64,000 nt of DNA from Brucella tritici. GTDB lineage: Bacteria; Pseudomonadota; Alphaproteobacteria; Rhizobiales; Rhizobiaceae. A model generated the notes under the pieces. The model saw nothing but the letters and a program-made list of their open reading frames with translations. It was not told the DNA's origin and did no database searches. This document shows positions 33,944 to 42,006 of the stretch, one piece after another. Positions within the stretch are counted from its first letter, which is position 1. Each line of letters begins with the position of its first letter. Both the position numbers and the translations under genes were made by a program. The DNA lies in contig NZ_WBWA01000022.1 of NCBI RefSeq assembly GCF_008932295.1, positions 19,726 through 83,725 of the forward strand, in the 5' to 3' direction.

Positions 33944-35406
33944 GCCTCATCGAGCGTATGCGCAGTATTCCACTGACAGTTCGGGTCCCATTGATGGTGG
34001 CGACCCTGATGATTGTCATAAGCGTCATCATCTCGGAACGGGTTCTGGCACGCCTTCAAAACATGCAGGAACTACACCTGAACGGTGTTGTAGGAACGTA
34101 TTTCGACGGCTTGTCCACGGCCCTGATCCCGGCGGTGCTGCGTCAGGATGTCTGGGAAACCTATGACCTGCTCGACCGCACCCGCACAATGTTTGAGGCT
34201 GTCTCTCCGATCGAGACAGTCGTAACAGGACGAGACGGCACGGTACTCGCGTCCAGCGATCCACGCACTATTCCGGTGCTTTCCAAATTGCCGACGGCCT
34301 TTGCGGACCCAAGCAATGAAAGTGAGATCCGCGTCGAGTGGCAGTCGAACACAGGGTTCGGTGTCAGGCAGCTCCTCTATCAGGGAAAAATGATCGGAAC
34401 CGTACACGCCTCGTTCGACATCTCGCATTTGGTTGCGGAGCGGCGCCAAGTTCTCCAGACACTTCTTGCAACGAACGCTGCCCTCGCAATCGTCTTCGCG
34501 GCAGTCGGCTACATTCTGACCAGGCGTATGGTCAAGCCAGTCGCAACGCTTGCGCAACACATGCGCTCTGGCGCAGCCGGGCAGCCATATACCATTCCGC
34601 CCGAAGAATTTCCCCATCGCAGGGGGGAGCTCGCCGATCTGTTCTATGGTTTCAATGCCCTCGTGGAGGCTGAGCAGCAGCGCAGCGCGCTGACGCGCCG
34701 ACTGGCCGAGGAGGAAAAACTCGCCAGTCTGGGGCGACTTGCTTCCAGCATGGCCCACGAGATCAATAATCCACTCGGAGGACTATTCAACACCATCGAT
34801 ACGTTGAAGCAACACGGGGGAAATGAAGGGGTGCGAAACACCAGTCTGTCCCTTCTGGAACGAGGTCTTGGCGGAATTCGCGACGTAGTACAAGCAACGC
34901 TGGCAACCTATCGACCGGATCGCTCCGGCCATCCATTGGTCCTCAAAGATCTGGAGGATGTACGCTTGCTCGCCGGGCCGGTTGTTGCGGGCCGTACACA
35001 GACCTTAAACTGGATGAGCAAACCAGCCGAACTCACTTTCCCTGCCTTGCCCGGCTCGGCGGTACGGCAAGCACTGCTGAACCTCGTGTTAAACGCGAGC
35101 GCCGCTGCGGGCGACTATGGTGAGATTTTTGTCGAAACCCGTCTTGGGGAGGAAGGCTCGACGTTGATCCTCTCTGTTGCGGATACGGGACCAGGCCTGT
35201 CAAAGGCCGCAGTTGACGTCCTCACATCAGCAGATCCGTGGTCCGCAGCTCAGTCAGCCGGAGGTCTTGGACTGTGGATGGTGCGCAGGATGGTCGACGA
35301 AACAAGCGGACATATCCGCGTTCGTAGTGGCGATGCGGCACATACCGTCATCGAACTACATTTACCGATTTCAATTCCTGGGGAGGAAGCAAGCCATGCA
35401 GCGTGA
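33940..35406 (+). CDS. aioS: AioS arsenite sensor histidine kinase
   Basis: A 488-residue membrane kinase. Helix 1 is about 17-33, the periplasmic sensor about 35-175, helix 2 about 176-194, then a HAMP-like segment. The H-box is 'SSMAHEINNPLGG' with H273 as phospho-acceptor, the N-box 'ALLNLVLNASAAAG', and the G-boxes 'VADTGPGLS' and 'GGLGLWMVRRMV'. The protein contains no cysteine, which fits arsenite being detected by AioX rather than by AioS. GTG start overlapping the aioX stop; aioR overlaps its end by 11 bp. Confidence 0.94.
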   Translation: MSLIERMRSIPLTVRVPLMVATLMIVISVIISERVLARLQNMQELHLNGVVGTYFDGLSTALIPAVLRQDVWETYDLLDRTRTMFEAVSPIETVVTGRDGTVLASSDPRTIPVLSKLPTAFADPSNESEIRVEWQSNTGFGVRQLLYQGKMIGTVHASFDISHLVAERRQVLQTLLATNAALAIVFAAVGYILTRRMVKPVATLAQHMRSGAAGQPYTIPPEEFPHRRGELADLFYGFNALVEAEQQRSALTRRLAEEEKLASLGRLASSMAHEINNPLGGLFNTIDTLKQHGGNEGVRNTSLSLLERGLGGIRDVVQATLATYRPDRSGHPLVLKDLEDVRLLAGPVVAGRTQTLNWMSKPAELTFPALPGSAVRQALLNLVLNASAAAGDYGEIFVETRLGEEGSTLILSVADTGPGLSKAAVDVLTSADPWSAAQSAGGLGLWMVRRMVDETSGHIRVRSGDAAHTVIELHLPISIPGEEASHAA

Positions 35407-36724
35407 AACAGGACGCATCGCCATAGTGGAAGACGATCCGATCATGGGCGAATCGCTCCTCCAGCGCCTTTCGCTTGAGGGCCACAGGGTCAAATGGTGG
35501 ACGAAGGGAGAGCAGGCCATGCGCGAGCTCGCAAGCGGGTCGGAACCCTTCGATCTCGTCGTTTGCGATATTCGTCTCCCGGACATCAATGGCGAAGACG
35601 TTTTCCGCCGGGCTAGCCGGGATACCGCAACACCTTTCCTGTTCATGTCCGGCTACGCCGACATAGACCAGGCAGTGCGCCTGATGCGCAGTGGCGCGGT
35701 CGATTTCATTTCCAAACCCTTCGACATGACGGCTTTCCTCGATCGCGTCTCATCGAGCCTCAGAAGTAAGCCACAAAATGAGCCAAACGGTCCTCTGGGT
35801 ATTTCCGGTGCGATGCGCAGCACCGAACAGATGTTGCGTCGCTACGCCTCCCACCCCCTCCCCGTGCTCATTCAGGGAGAGACCGGGACCGGCAAGGAAG
35901 TCAGCGCCAGGTTCCTGCACCAGATATCAAAGCGCGCCCACGCCCCCTTCATCGCCGTAAACTGTGCAGCCATTCCAGCCGAACTTTTGGAAAGCGAGCT
36001 GTTCGGTCACGAAAAAGGAGCCTTTACAGGTGCCCACCAGCTTCATCGGGGTTACGCCGAACGCGCTGGGGAGGGCATTCTTTTTCTCGACGAGATCGGC
36101 GACATGCCTCCCGCCCTACAGGCCAAACTTCTTCGTCTCATCGAAGATGGCTGGTTTCACCGGGTTGGCAGTGAAACGACAATCCCGTTCAAGGCCCGCA
36201 TTGTCTGTGCCACTCATCAGGAGATCGGGGGCGACGGAAGCTCTTTTCGCAAGGACCTGTTCTTTCGTCTTTCAGCCCTCCCGATCAGGCTTGCGCCGTT
36301 GCGTGAGCGTCACGAAGACATTCTCTGGCTCGCCCAACATTTCCTCGAGGAGATCATGCAGATCCGGGAGACCCGCGTCCGCGGGATCAGTACGTTTGCC
36401 GAGGATGCCATGCTCGAACACTGTTGGCCCGGGAATGCTCGCGAACTCCGAAATCGGCTGGAACGCGGTGCGGCCCTTTCGGAAAACCTGCTACTGATGC
36501 CGGCGGATATCTTTCCTGACGTTGTTAGCGGATCCGATAGGGCACGGGTCGAAACGCTTTCGGATGCACGCGATGCCGCCGAACGCCGACAGATCCTGCG
36601 GGCGCTAAGCGCAACCGGCGGACAGATTTCCCAGGCCGCGGGGCAACTCGGCATTTCACGCACAACACTCTGGGAGAAAATGACGCGTTTCGGGATAGAA
36701 GCAGCCGGACGTTCGGCCAAATGA
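35396..36724 (+). CDS. aioR: AioR sigma-54-dependent response regulator
   Basis: A 442-residue NtrC-family regulator. The receiver spans 1-120 (D14, acceptor D58 in 'LVVCDIRLP', Lys in 'FISKPFD'). The AAA+ domain has Walker A GETGTGKE and the sigma-54-contacting GAFTGA loop, then 'FLDEIGDMPPALQAKLLRLIEDG' (Walker B). A Fis-type helix-turn-helix ends it ('ISQAAGQLGISRTTLWEKM'). The ATG at 35,396 follows GGGAGG inside the end of aioS; the longer frame from 35,177 is discarded. Phosphorylated by AioS, it should activate the -24/-12 promoter at 36,812. Confidence 0.95.
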   Translation: MQRETGRIAIVEDDPIMGESLLQRLSLEGHRVKWWTKGEQAMRELASGSEPFDLVVCDIRLPDINGEDVFRRASRDTATPFLFMSGYADIDQAVRLMRSGAVDFISKPFDMTAFLDRVSSSLRSKPQNEPNGPLGISGAMRSTEQMLRRYASHPLPVLIQGETGTGKEVSARFLHQISKRAHAPFIAVNCAAIPAELLESELFGHEKGAFTGAHQLHRGYAERAGEGILFLDEIGDMPPALQAKLLRLIEDGWFHRVGSETTIPFKARIVCATHQEIGGDGSSFRKDLFFRLSALPIRLAPLRERHEDILWLAQHFLEEIMQIRETRVRGISTFAEDAMLEHCWPGNARELRNRLERGAALSENLLLMPADIFPDVVSGSDRARVETLSDARDAAERRQILRALSATGGQISQAAGQLGISRTTLWEKMTRFGIEAAGRSAK

Positions 36725-36811
36725 ACAACGGTGGCGACAGGCTGTTCGGAGAAGCGAACGTGCGGCTGGCCTTTAAACAAAAAAATCTATGTATTTCAGT
36801 ATATTAGGAAT

Positions 36812-36827
36812 TGGCACGGTTATTGCT
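36812..36827 (+). promoter_or_regulatory. Sigma-54 promoter of aioBA
   Basis: TGGCACG-N4-TTGCT matches the -24/-12 consensus perfectly. It lies about 35 bp upstream of the aioB start, so transcription would begin about 12 bp after the TTGC and include the GGAGGA Shine-Dalgarno. The AioR GAFTGA loop makes it the obvious target. Confidence 0.9.
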
Positions 36828-36861
36828 GATCATCCTCCGACATCAAATGGAGGAGGATCGC

Positions 36862-37389
36862 ATGTCACGCTGTCGAAACATGGTCGATCTTGGTCGACGC
36901 CAGTTCCTGCGCGGAGGGGCGCTGGCTGCTGCAAGCGCAGGTGTCGCCGTTTCTGGCGTCGGCGCACCACAGGCCAGAGCCGCTACCGCTGCGGCCGGGC
37001 TCGAGTATCCTGTCAACCGTCTGGCAAACATTTCCGAATTGACGCTGAACGAGCCGCTCGACGTGGGCTATCCCGATGAGGATGCCGCAGGCGTCCTCAT
37101 CAAACTCGGAGTTCGCGTGGAGGGCGGCGTCGGTCCAGATGGCGACATCGTCGGCTTTTCCACCATCTGTCCCCATAAGGGTTTTCCGTTGAGCTATTCG
37201 GCGGACAACAAAACCTTCAACTGTCCGGGCCATTTCTCTGTCTTCGACCCCGAAAAGGGAGGCCAACAGGTCTGGGGACAGGCTACGCAAAATCTGCCCC
37301 AATATGTCCTGCGTGTCGCTGATAACGGCGATATTTTCGCTGAGGGCGTCGACGAGCTCATCTACGGCCGCCTCTCCAACGTCTTGTAA
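36862..37389 (+). CDS. aioB: Arsenite oxidase small subunit, Rieske protein
   Basis: A 175-residue protein with a twin-arginine signal (GRRQFLRGG followed by an Ala-rich hydrophobic stretch to 'PQARA'). The [2Fe-2S] Rieske site is complete: CPH (C-x-H) and, 18 residues on, CPGH (C-x2-H). The two cysteines that form a disulfide around many Rieske clusters are Phe and Gly here (CPHKGF and CPGH), as described for the enzyme of the rhizobial strain NT-26. AioB carries AioA through the Tat pore and passes electrons to cytochrome c. The ATG at 36,862 has GGAGGA upstream; the frame upstream overlaps the promoter. Confidence 0.95.
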   Translation: MSRCRNMVDLGRRQFLRGGALAAASAGVAVSGVGAPQARAATAAAGLEYPVNRLANISELTLNEPLDVGYPDEDAAGVLIKLGVRVEGGVGPDGDIVGFSTICPHKGFPLSYSADNKTFNCPGHFSVFDPEKGGQQVWGQATQNLPQYVLRVADNGDIFAEGVDELIYGRLSNVL

Positions 37390-37401
37390 GGGAAAAAGAT
37401 C

Positions 37402-39942
37402 ATGGCTTTCAAACGTCACATCGACCGTCTGCCGATCATTCCCGCAGACGCCAAGAAGCACAACGTCACCTGCCACTTCTGCATCGTCGGCTGCGGCTAT
37501 CACGCCTATACTTGGCCGATCAACAAGCAGGGCAGTACCGATCCGCAGAAGAACGTGTTTGGCGTCGATCTGTCGGAACAACAGCAGGCGGAAACCGATG
37601 CCTGGTATTCGCCATCCATGTACAACGTGGTCAAGCAGGATGGCCGCGATGTTCATATTGTCATCAAGCCCGACCATGAATGCGTGGTCAATTCCGGCCT
37701 CGGCTCGGTGCGCGGCGCAAGAATGGCCGAAACGAGTTTTTCCGAAGCGCGCAACACCCAGCAACAGCGTCTGACAGATCCGTTGGTCTGGCGCTACGGC
37801 CAGATGCAGCCGACAAGCTGGGACGATGCACTCGATCTTGTCGCACGCGTGACCTCGAGGATCGTTAAAGAGAAGGGTGAGGATGCGCTGATTGTTTCTG
37901 CCTTCGATCATGGAGGTGCTGGCGGCGGCTATGAAAACACCTGGGGCACCGGAAAGCTTTATTTCGAAGCGATGAAGGTCAAGAATATTCGTATCCACAA
38001 CCGCCCTGCCTACAATTCCGAGGTGCACGGAACGCGCGACATGGGCGTCGGTGAATTGAACAACTGCTACGAAGACGCCGAACTTGCCGATACGATCGTG
38101 GCGATCGGGACCAACGCGCTCGAGACGCAAACCAACTATTTCCTGAACCATTGGGTCCCAAACTTGCGGGGCGAAAGCCTCAACAAAAAAAAGCAGGTGA
38201 TGCCCAACGAACCGCATGAGGCAGCCAGGATCATTATAGTCGATCCGCGCCGCACAGTGACGATCAACGCCTGCGAAGAAGTAGCTGGCAAGGATAATGT
38301 TCTGCATCTTGCGATCAACTCCGGCACTGACCTCGCTCTGTTCAATGCACTGTTCACCTATATCGCCGACAAGGGCTGGGTCGATCGCGAATTCATCGAC
38401 AAATCGACCTTGCGCCAAGGAGGCGTGGCACGGCCGCCGCAATATCCCGCGAGCGGCGAATCGGACAGCCAGCCTGGACATTTGTCCAACTTCGAGGGCG
38501 CCGTCGAAGGCTGTCGTATGTCCATCGAGGATGCCGCGAAAATAACGGGGCTCGAGCAAGCCGAGATCGTAAAGGCAGCCGAGTGGATCGGTATGCCGAA
38601 GGAAGGCGGAAAGCGCCGCCGCGTCATGTTCGGTTACGAAAAAGGCCTGATCTGGGGTAATGACAATTATCGCACCAACGGCGCCGTGGTGAACATTGCG
38701 CTGGCCACGGGCAATATTGGCCGACCAGGTGGCGGTGTAGTTCGTCTCGGCGGTCACCAAGAGGGTTATGTTCGCCCATCGGATGCTCATGTCGGCCGGC
38801 CGGCCGCTTATGTAGACCAGCTTCTGATAGGTGGCCAGGGCGGAGTTCACCACATCTGGGGCTGCGACCACTACAAGACGACGCTCAACGCCCACGAGTT
38901 CAAGCGTGTCTACAAGAAGCGGACTGACATGGTGAAAGACGCCATGAGTGCGGCCCCCTATGGCGACCGTGAGGCGATGGTTAACGCCATTGTGGCTGCC
39001 ATAGACAAAGGCGGCCTCTTCGCAGTTAACGTCGACATTATCCCGACCAAGATCGGCGAAGCTTGCCATGTCATCCTGCCAGCCGCCACATCGGGTGAGA
39101 TGAACCTCACCTCGATGAACGGCGAGCGACGTATGCGCTTGACCGAGCGTTTCATGGACCCGCCTGGCCAGGCGATGCCAGACTGCCTGATCGCGGCTCG
39201 CCTCGCCAACAATATGGAACGTATTCTGACGGAGATGGGGGACGCGACCTATGCCGGACAGTTTAAGGGTTTCGACTGGCAAACCGAAGAAGAAGCCTTC
39301 ATGGACGGGTACAACAAGCATGCTCATGGCGGCGAGTTTGTGACCTACGAGCGGCTACGCGCCATGGGCACAAATGGTTTCCAGGAACCGGCGACGGGCT
39401 TTGCTGACGGCAAGATCGCCGGCACCCAGCGTCTCTATACGGACGGCGTGTTTTCCACTGATGATGGAAAGGCTCGCTTCATGGATGCTCCCTGGCGCGG
39501 GCTGCAGGCCCCTGGAAAGCAGCAGCAGAAGGACAGTCATAAGTTCCTGATCAACAACGGTCGCGCAAACATCGTTTGGCAATCTGCCTTTCTCGACCAG
39601 GAAAACGACTTCGTCATGGACCGATGGCCGTATCCCTTTATCGAGATGAACCCGCAGGACATGACAGAGGCGGGACTGAAGGAGGGTGATCTCGTCGAGA
39701 TCTACAACGACGCCGGCGCGACCCAGGCAATGGCTTATCCAACACCAACGGCGCGGCGCGGTGAAACCTTCATGCTGTTTGGGTTTCCGACCGGCGTACA
39801 GGGAAACGTCACGAATGCTGGGACGAATGAACTCATCATTCCGAACTACAAGCAGACTTGGGGCAACATCCGCAAGATTGCCAACGCACCCCGGAATGTT
39901 GCCCATCTCACCTTCAAATCGAAGGAATACCGTTCGCTCTGA
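37402..39942 (+). CDS. aioA: Arsenite oxidase large subunit, molybdopterin protein
   Basis: An 846-residue enzyme of the DMSO-reductase family. The [3Fe-4S] motif is C24-x2-C27-x3-C31, with S102 where a fourth Cys would sit in four-iron relatives. No signal peptide is present, consistent with export in complex with AioB. 'MFGYEKGLIWGNDNYRTNGA' and 'LATGNIGRPGGGVVRLGGHQEGYVRP' lie in the bis-MGD and active-site regions. It oxidises arsenite to arsenate in the periplasm. Length is normal (about 825-850) and the reading frame intact. Confidence 0.97.
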   Translation: MAFKRHIDRLPIIPADAKKHNVTCHFCIVGCGYHAYTWPINKQGSTDPQKNVFGVDLSEQQQAETDAWYSPSMYNVVKQDGRDVHIVIKPDHECVVNSGLGSVRGARMAETSFSEARNTQQQRLTDPLVWRYGQMQPTSWDDALDLVARVTSRIVKEKGEDALIVSAFDHGGAGGGYENTWGTGKLYFEAMKVKNIRIHNRPAYNSEVHGTRDMGVGELNNCYEDAELADTIVAIGTNALETQTNYFLNHWVPNLRGESLNKKKQVMPNEPHEAARIIIVDPRRTVTINACEEVAGKDNVLHLAINSGTDLALFNALFTYIADKGWVDREFIDKSTLRQGGVARPPQYPASGESDSQPGHLSNFEGAVEGCRMSIEDAAKITGLEQAEIVKAAEWIGMPKEGGKRRRVMFGYEKGLIWGNDNYRTNGAVVNIALATGNIGRPGGGVVRLGGHQEGYVRPSDAHVGRPAAYVDQLLIGGQGGVHHIWGCDHYKTTLNAHEFKRVYKKRTDMVKDAMSAAPYGDREAMVNAIVAAIDKGGLFAVNVDIIPTKIGEACHVILPAATSGEMNLTSMNGERRMRLTERFMDPPGQAMPDCLIAARLANNMERILTEMGDATYAGQFKGFDWQTEEEAFMDGYNKHAHGGEFVTYERLRAMGTNGFQEPATGFADGKIAGTQRLYTDGVFSTDDGKARFMDAPWRGLQAPGKQQQKDSHKFLINNGRANIVWQSAFLDQENDFVMDRWPYPFIEMNPQDMTEAGLKEGDLVEIYNDAGATQAMAYPTPTARRGETFMLFGFPTGVQGNVTNAGTNELIIPNYKQTWGNIRKIANAPRNVAHLTFKSKEYRSL

Positions 39943-39950
39943 CTCTCCAG

Positions 39951-39971
39951 GAGGGCGGCAAAGCCGCCCTC
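39951..39971 (+). terminator. Intercistronic hairpin between aioA and cytC
   Basis: GAGGGCGGC-AAA-GCCGCCCTC: a perfect 9-bp stem directly after aioA, followed by AAAATCTCC rather than a T-run. Partial termination or mRNA stabilisation is likely, with cytC still transcribed. Confidence 0.55.
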
Positions 39972-40000
39972 AAAATCTCCCGTGAATAAAAGGAACTCAC

Positions 40001-40384
40001 ATGCGGCATTTTCTCGCCACACTATCGTTATGCGTGCTTATGGCGCCTCTCGCCCACGCAGAAGGCAACGTCGACAACGGTGCAACCATATTCAAGAAAT
40101 GTGCGGCTTGTCATGCGGTCGGCGAAGGCGCAAAAAACAAGGTTGGGCCAGAACTAAATGCGATTATCGGCAGAAAGGTAGCCGCAGTCGAGGGCTTCAA
40201 CTACTCCGCCGCCTTCAAGACCAAAGCGGAAGAGGGATGGGTGTGGGACGAAAGCCACCTCACGGAATATCTTACCAATCCCAAAGCCTATATCAAGGGC
40301 ACGAAGATGGCATTCGCAGGACTGAAAAAGCCCGAGGAAATTGCAGATCTCATCGCCTATCTTAAAACATTCCAGACACCATGA
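40001..40384 (+). CDS. Periplasmic class I cytochrome c
   Basis: A 127-residue protein with a Sec signal (cleavage after 'APLAHA'). The haem site is CAACH and the Met ligand lies in 'YIKGTKMAFAGLKKPEE', as in cytochromes c550/c552. Downstream of aioBA such a cytochrome accepts electrons from AioB and passes them to the terminal oxidase. In rhizobial loci the gene is called cytC. Confidence 0.93.
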   Translation: MRHFLATLSLCVLMAPLAHAEGNVDNGATIFKKCAACHAVGEGAKNKVGPELNAIIGRKVAAVEGFNYSAAFKTKAEEGWVWDESHLTEYLTNPKAYIKGTKMAFAGLKKPEEIADLIAYLKTFQTP

Positions 40385-40392
40385 AAGCTCAA

Positions 40393-40421
40393 GGTGCCCG
40401 CCTTCCGATGAAGCGGGCACC
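40393..40421 (+). terminator. Inverted repeat between cytC and moeA
   Basis: GGTGCCCGC, eleven bases, GCGGGCACC: a perfect 9-bp stem between the two genes, with no T-run. It supports the later moeA start (40,444) over an ATG that overlaps the cytC stop at 40,381, since the stem would lie inside the longer coding sequence. Confidence 0.5.
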
Positions 40422-40443
40422 GTCGTCGCACGCGGGGAAGCAT

Positions 40444-41712
40444 ATGAATATCAAGATTGGTCTGGAGAGCGAAGTAAGCGGGTGTTTTGACAACGCAGGT
40501 AAGATGAAATTCGAGGATGCTGTCGAAGCCGCAATACGGTGTGCGATACCTGTTTCCCAAACTGAACGTGTAGCATTGCTACGCGCGGCGGGGCGTATCT
40601 TGGCCGGTGATGTTGGTGCGCCTGTCCCGCTACCTCGGTTCGATCACTCCGCCATGGATGGATTTGCCGTTCGAACTCGCAGCTTTGATGGGCCGGGACC
40701 TTGGAATGCCCGGATTGAGAGCGTTATCGCTGCAGGTAGCTCTGGAAGCCGCTCCGTTCCCGAAGATCATGCCGCTGTCGAAATCTATACTGGCGCCCCC
40801 ATCCCCTATGGCTTCGATGCTGTGATGACGCGCGAAAGCTGCGTGCGGGCTGATGGTAAAATCGCGTTTCACGTCGCTCCAACTCCGGGACTGAATATTC
40901 GCAAAGCAGGCGAAGATATTGTGGACGGAGAAGTTGCCGTAACGGATGGAAGTGTCGTTACACCGCACATCGCTGCGCTCCTGGCGGGATTGGGCATCCG
41001 CGAGATTGAGGTGCGTCCCAAAGTGCGTGTCGCCTTCTTCTCCACCGGTTCCGAGCTGCGTCAGCCCGGCGAACGGCTTCAGGATGGTCAGCTGTACGAT
41101 TCCAACCGCTACATGGTCACAGCAATGTTGGCCCTACCGTGGATCGATTTTACCGATCTCTGTCACTTGGATGACAACCTTGACATGATTGCCCAATGTC
41201 TCGCCGATGCGTCGAACCAATTTGACGTGGTGATTGCTTCAGGCGGGATGTCGCATGGCGGGGCTGACTTCATGCGACAGGCTCTGATCGCGAACGGCGG
41301 CGAGCTTTCTGTCAGCAGTGTCTTGATGCGACCGGGCAAACCCGGGGTTATTGGCAGGGTCTCGAATGCGCTCTTCATTGGCCTGCCCGGAAATCCGATG
41401 GCCGCCGCCGTGGTGCTAGAGCAAATCGGCTTACCCGCTCTTCGCGCCACTGGAGGAATGCGTTTGCACCGTTCTCCGTGCCATTCAGCTATAGCCGGCT
41501 TCGAACTTACAAAGCGCGAAGGTCGCACGGAGTTTGTTCCGGTGAGAGTCATCGGCGAGAACGATATAGGCCTACCTGTTCTCGCAAAGCTGGGTCGTGG
41601 GTCATCCGGGAGTTTGTCGCCGATGGCGCAAGGTGACGGAATCGCGCTGCTCGAGCCAAAGACCACGTGCGTCAGCACAGGCCAAGCGGTGCAATTCTAC
41701 CCTTTCGGATAA
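40444..41712 (+). CDS. moeA: Molybdopterin molybdenumtransferase MoeA
   Basis: A 422-residue MoeA. 'PLPRFDHSAMDGFAVRT' is the substrate loop with the catalytic Asp region, 'STGSEL' begins the MoCF-type domain, and 'SGGMSHGGADFM' and 'FIGLPGNPMAAAVV' are family motifs. It inserts molybdate into adenylylated molybdopterin, needed for AioA. Dedicated moeA copies often end aio operons. The ATG at 40,444 has GGGGAAG upstream. It is the last gene of the arsenic island. Confidence 0.95.
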   Translation: MNIKIGLESEVSGCFDNAGKMKFEDAVEAAIRCAIPVSQTERVALLRAAGRILAGDVGAPVPLPRFDHSAMDGFAVRTRSFDGPGPWNARIESVIAAGSSGSRSVPEDHAAVEIYTGAPIPYGFDAVMTRESCVRADGKIAFHVAPTPGLNIRKAGEDIVDGEVAVTDGSVVTPHIAALLAGLGIREIEVRPKVRVAFFSTGSELRQPGERLQDGQLYDSNRYMVTAMLALPWIDFTDLCHLDDNLDMIAQCLADASNQFDVVIASGGMSHGGADFMRQALIANGGELSVSSVLMRPGKPGVIGRVSNALFIGLPGNPMAAAVVLEQIGLPALRATGGMRLHRSPCHSAIAGFELTKREGRTEFVPVRVIGENDIGLPVLAKLGRGSSGSLSPMAQGDGIALLEPKTTCVSTGQAVQFYPFG

Positions 41713-42006
41713 CATAGTCGAGGTTCGGACCGGTCAACGAGACGAGATTTCACAAAACACAGCGGCCCTCCACGCCTTGAAAGGATACGAACCAGCGACC
41801 CCCGATATCCGTGCAGGGTTTTTCTTATCAAACTGAAGAATCTCACCTTTGCGGCCAAGTGACAATTACAGAACTTTGGCACGCCATTTCGCGATGATAA
41901 ATGACGATAGGCCGACCACTGCGTCGCGGCCACGCCGTCCTCCAGAGGGCGGCAGCAGACAATCGTGATTTCACGGGGCGTGTCGCAAATTCTTTTGGTT
42001 AACTAG
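41713..42006. other. Intergenic region with a tRNA T-arm-like fragment
   Basis: No gene is seen in these 294 bp. On the minus strand around 41,778-41,815 a stretch reads GGGGGTCGCTGGTTCG then TATCC, resembling the variable loop and T-arm of a bacterial tRNA, but no acceptor partner or CCA follows. It may be a remnant of a tRNA-derived attachment site or chance. The region ends at the CTAG target of the IS1182-type element. Confidence 0.3.

Noticed and set aside
36865..39327. 820-codon open frame on the minus strand opposite aioB/aioA
   Set aside because: It is antisense to a certain gene (aioA), has no recognisable domain, and is explained by the GC-rich codon use of the plus strand.
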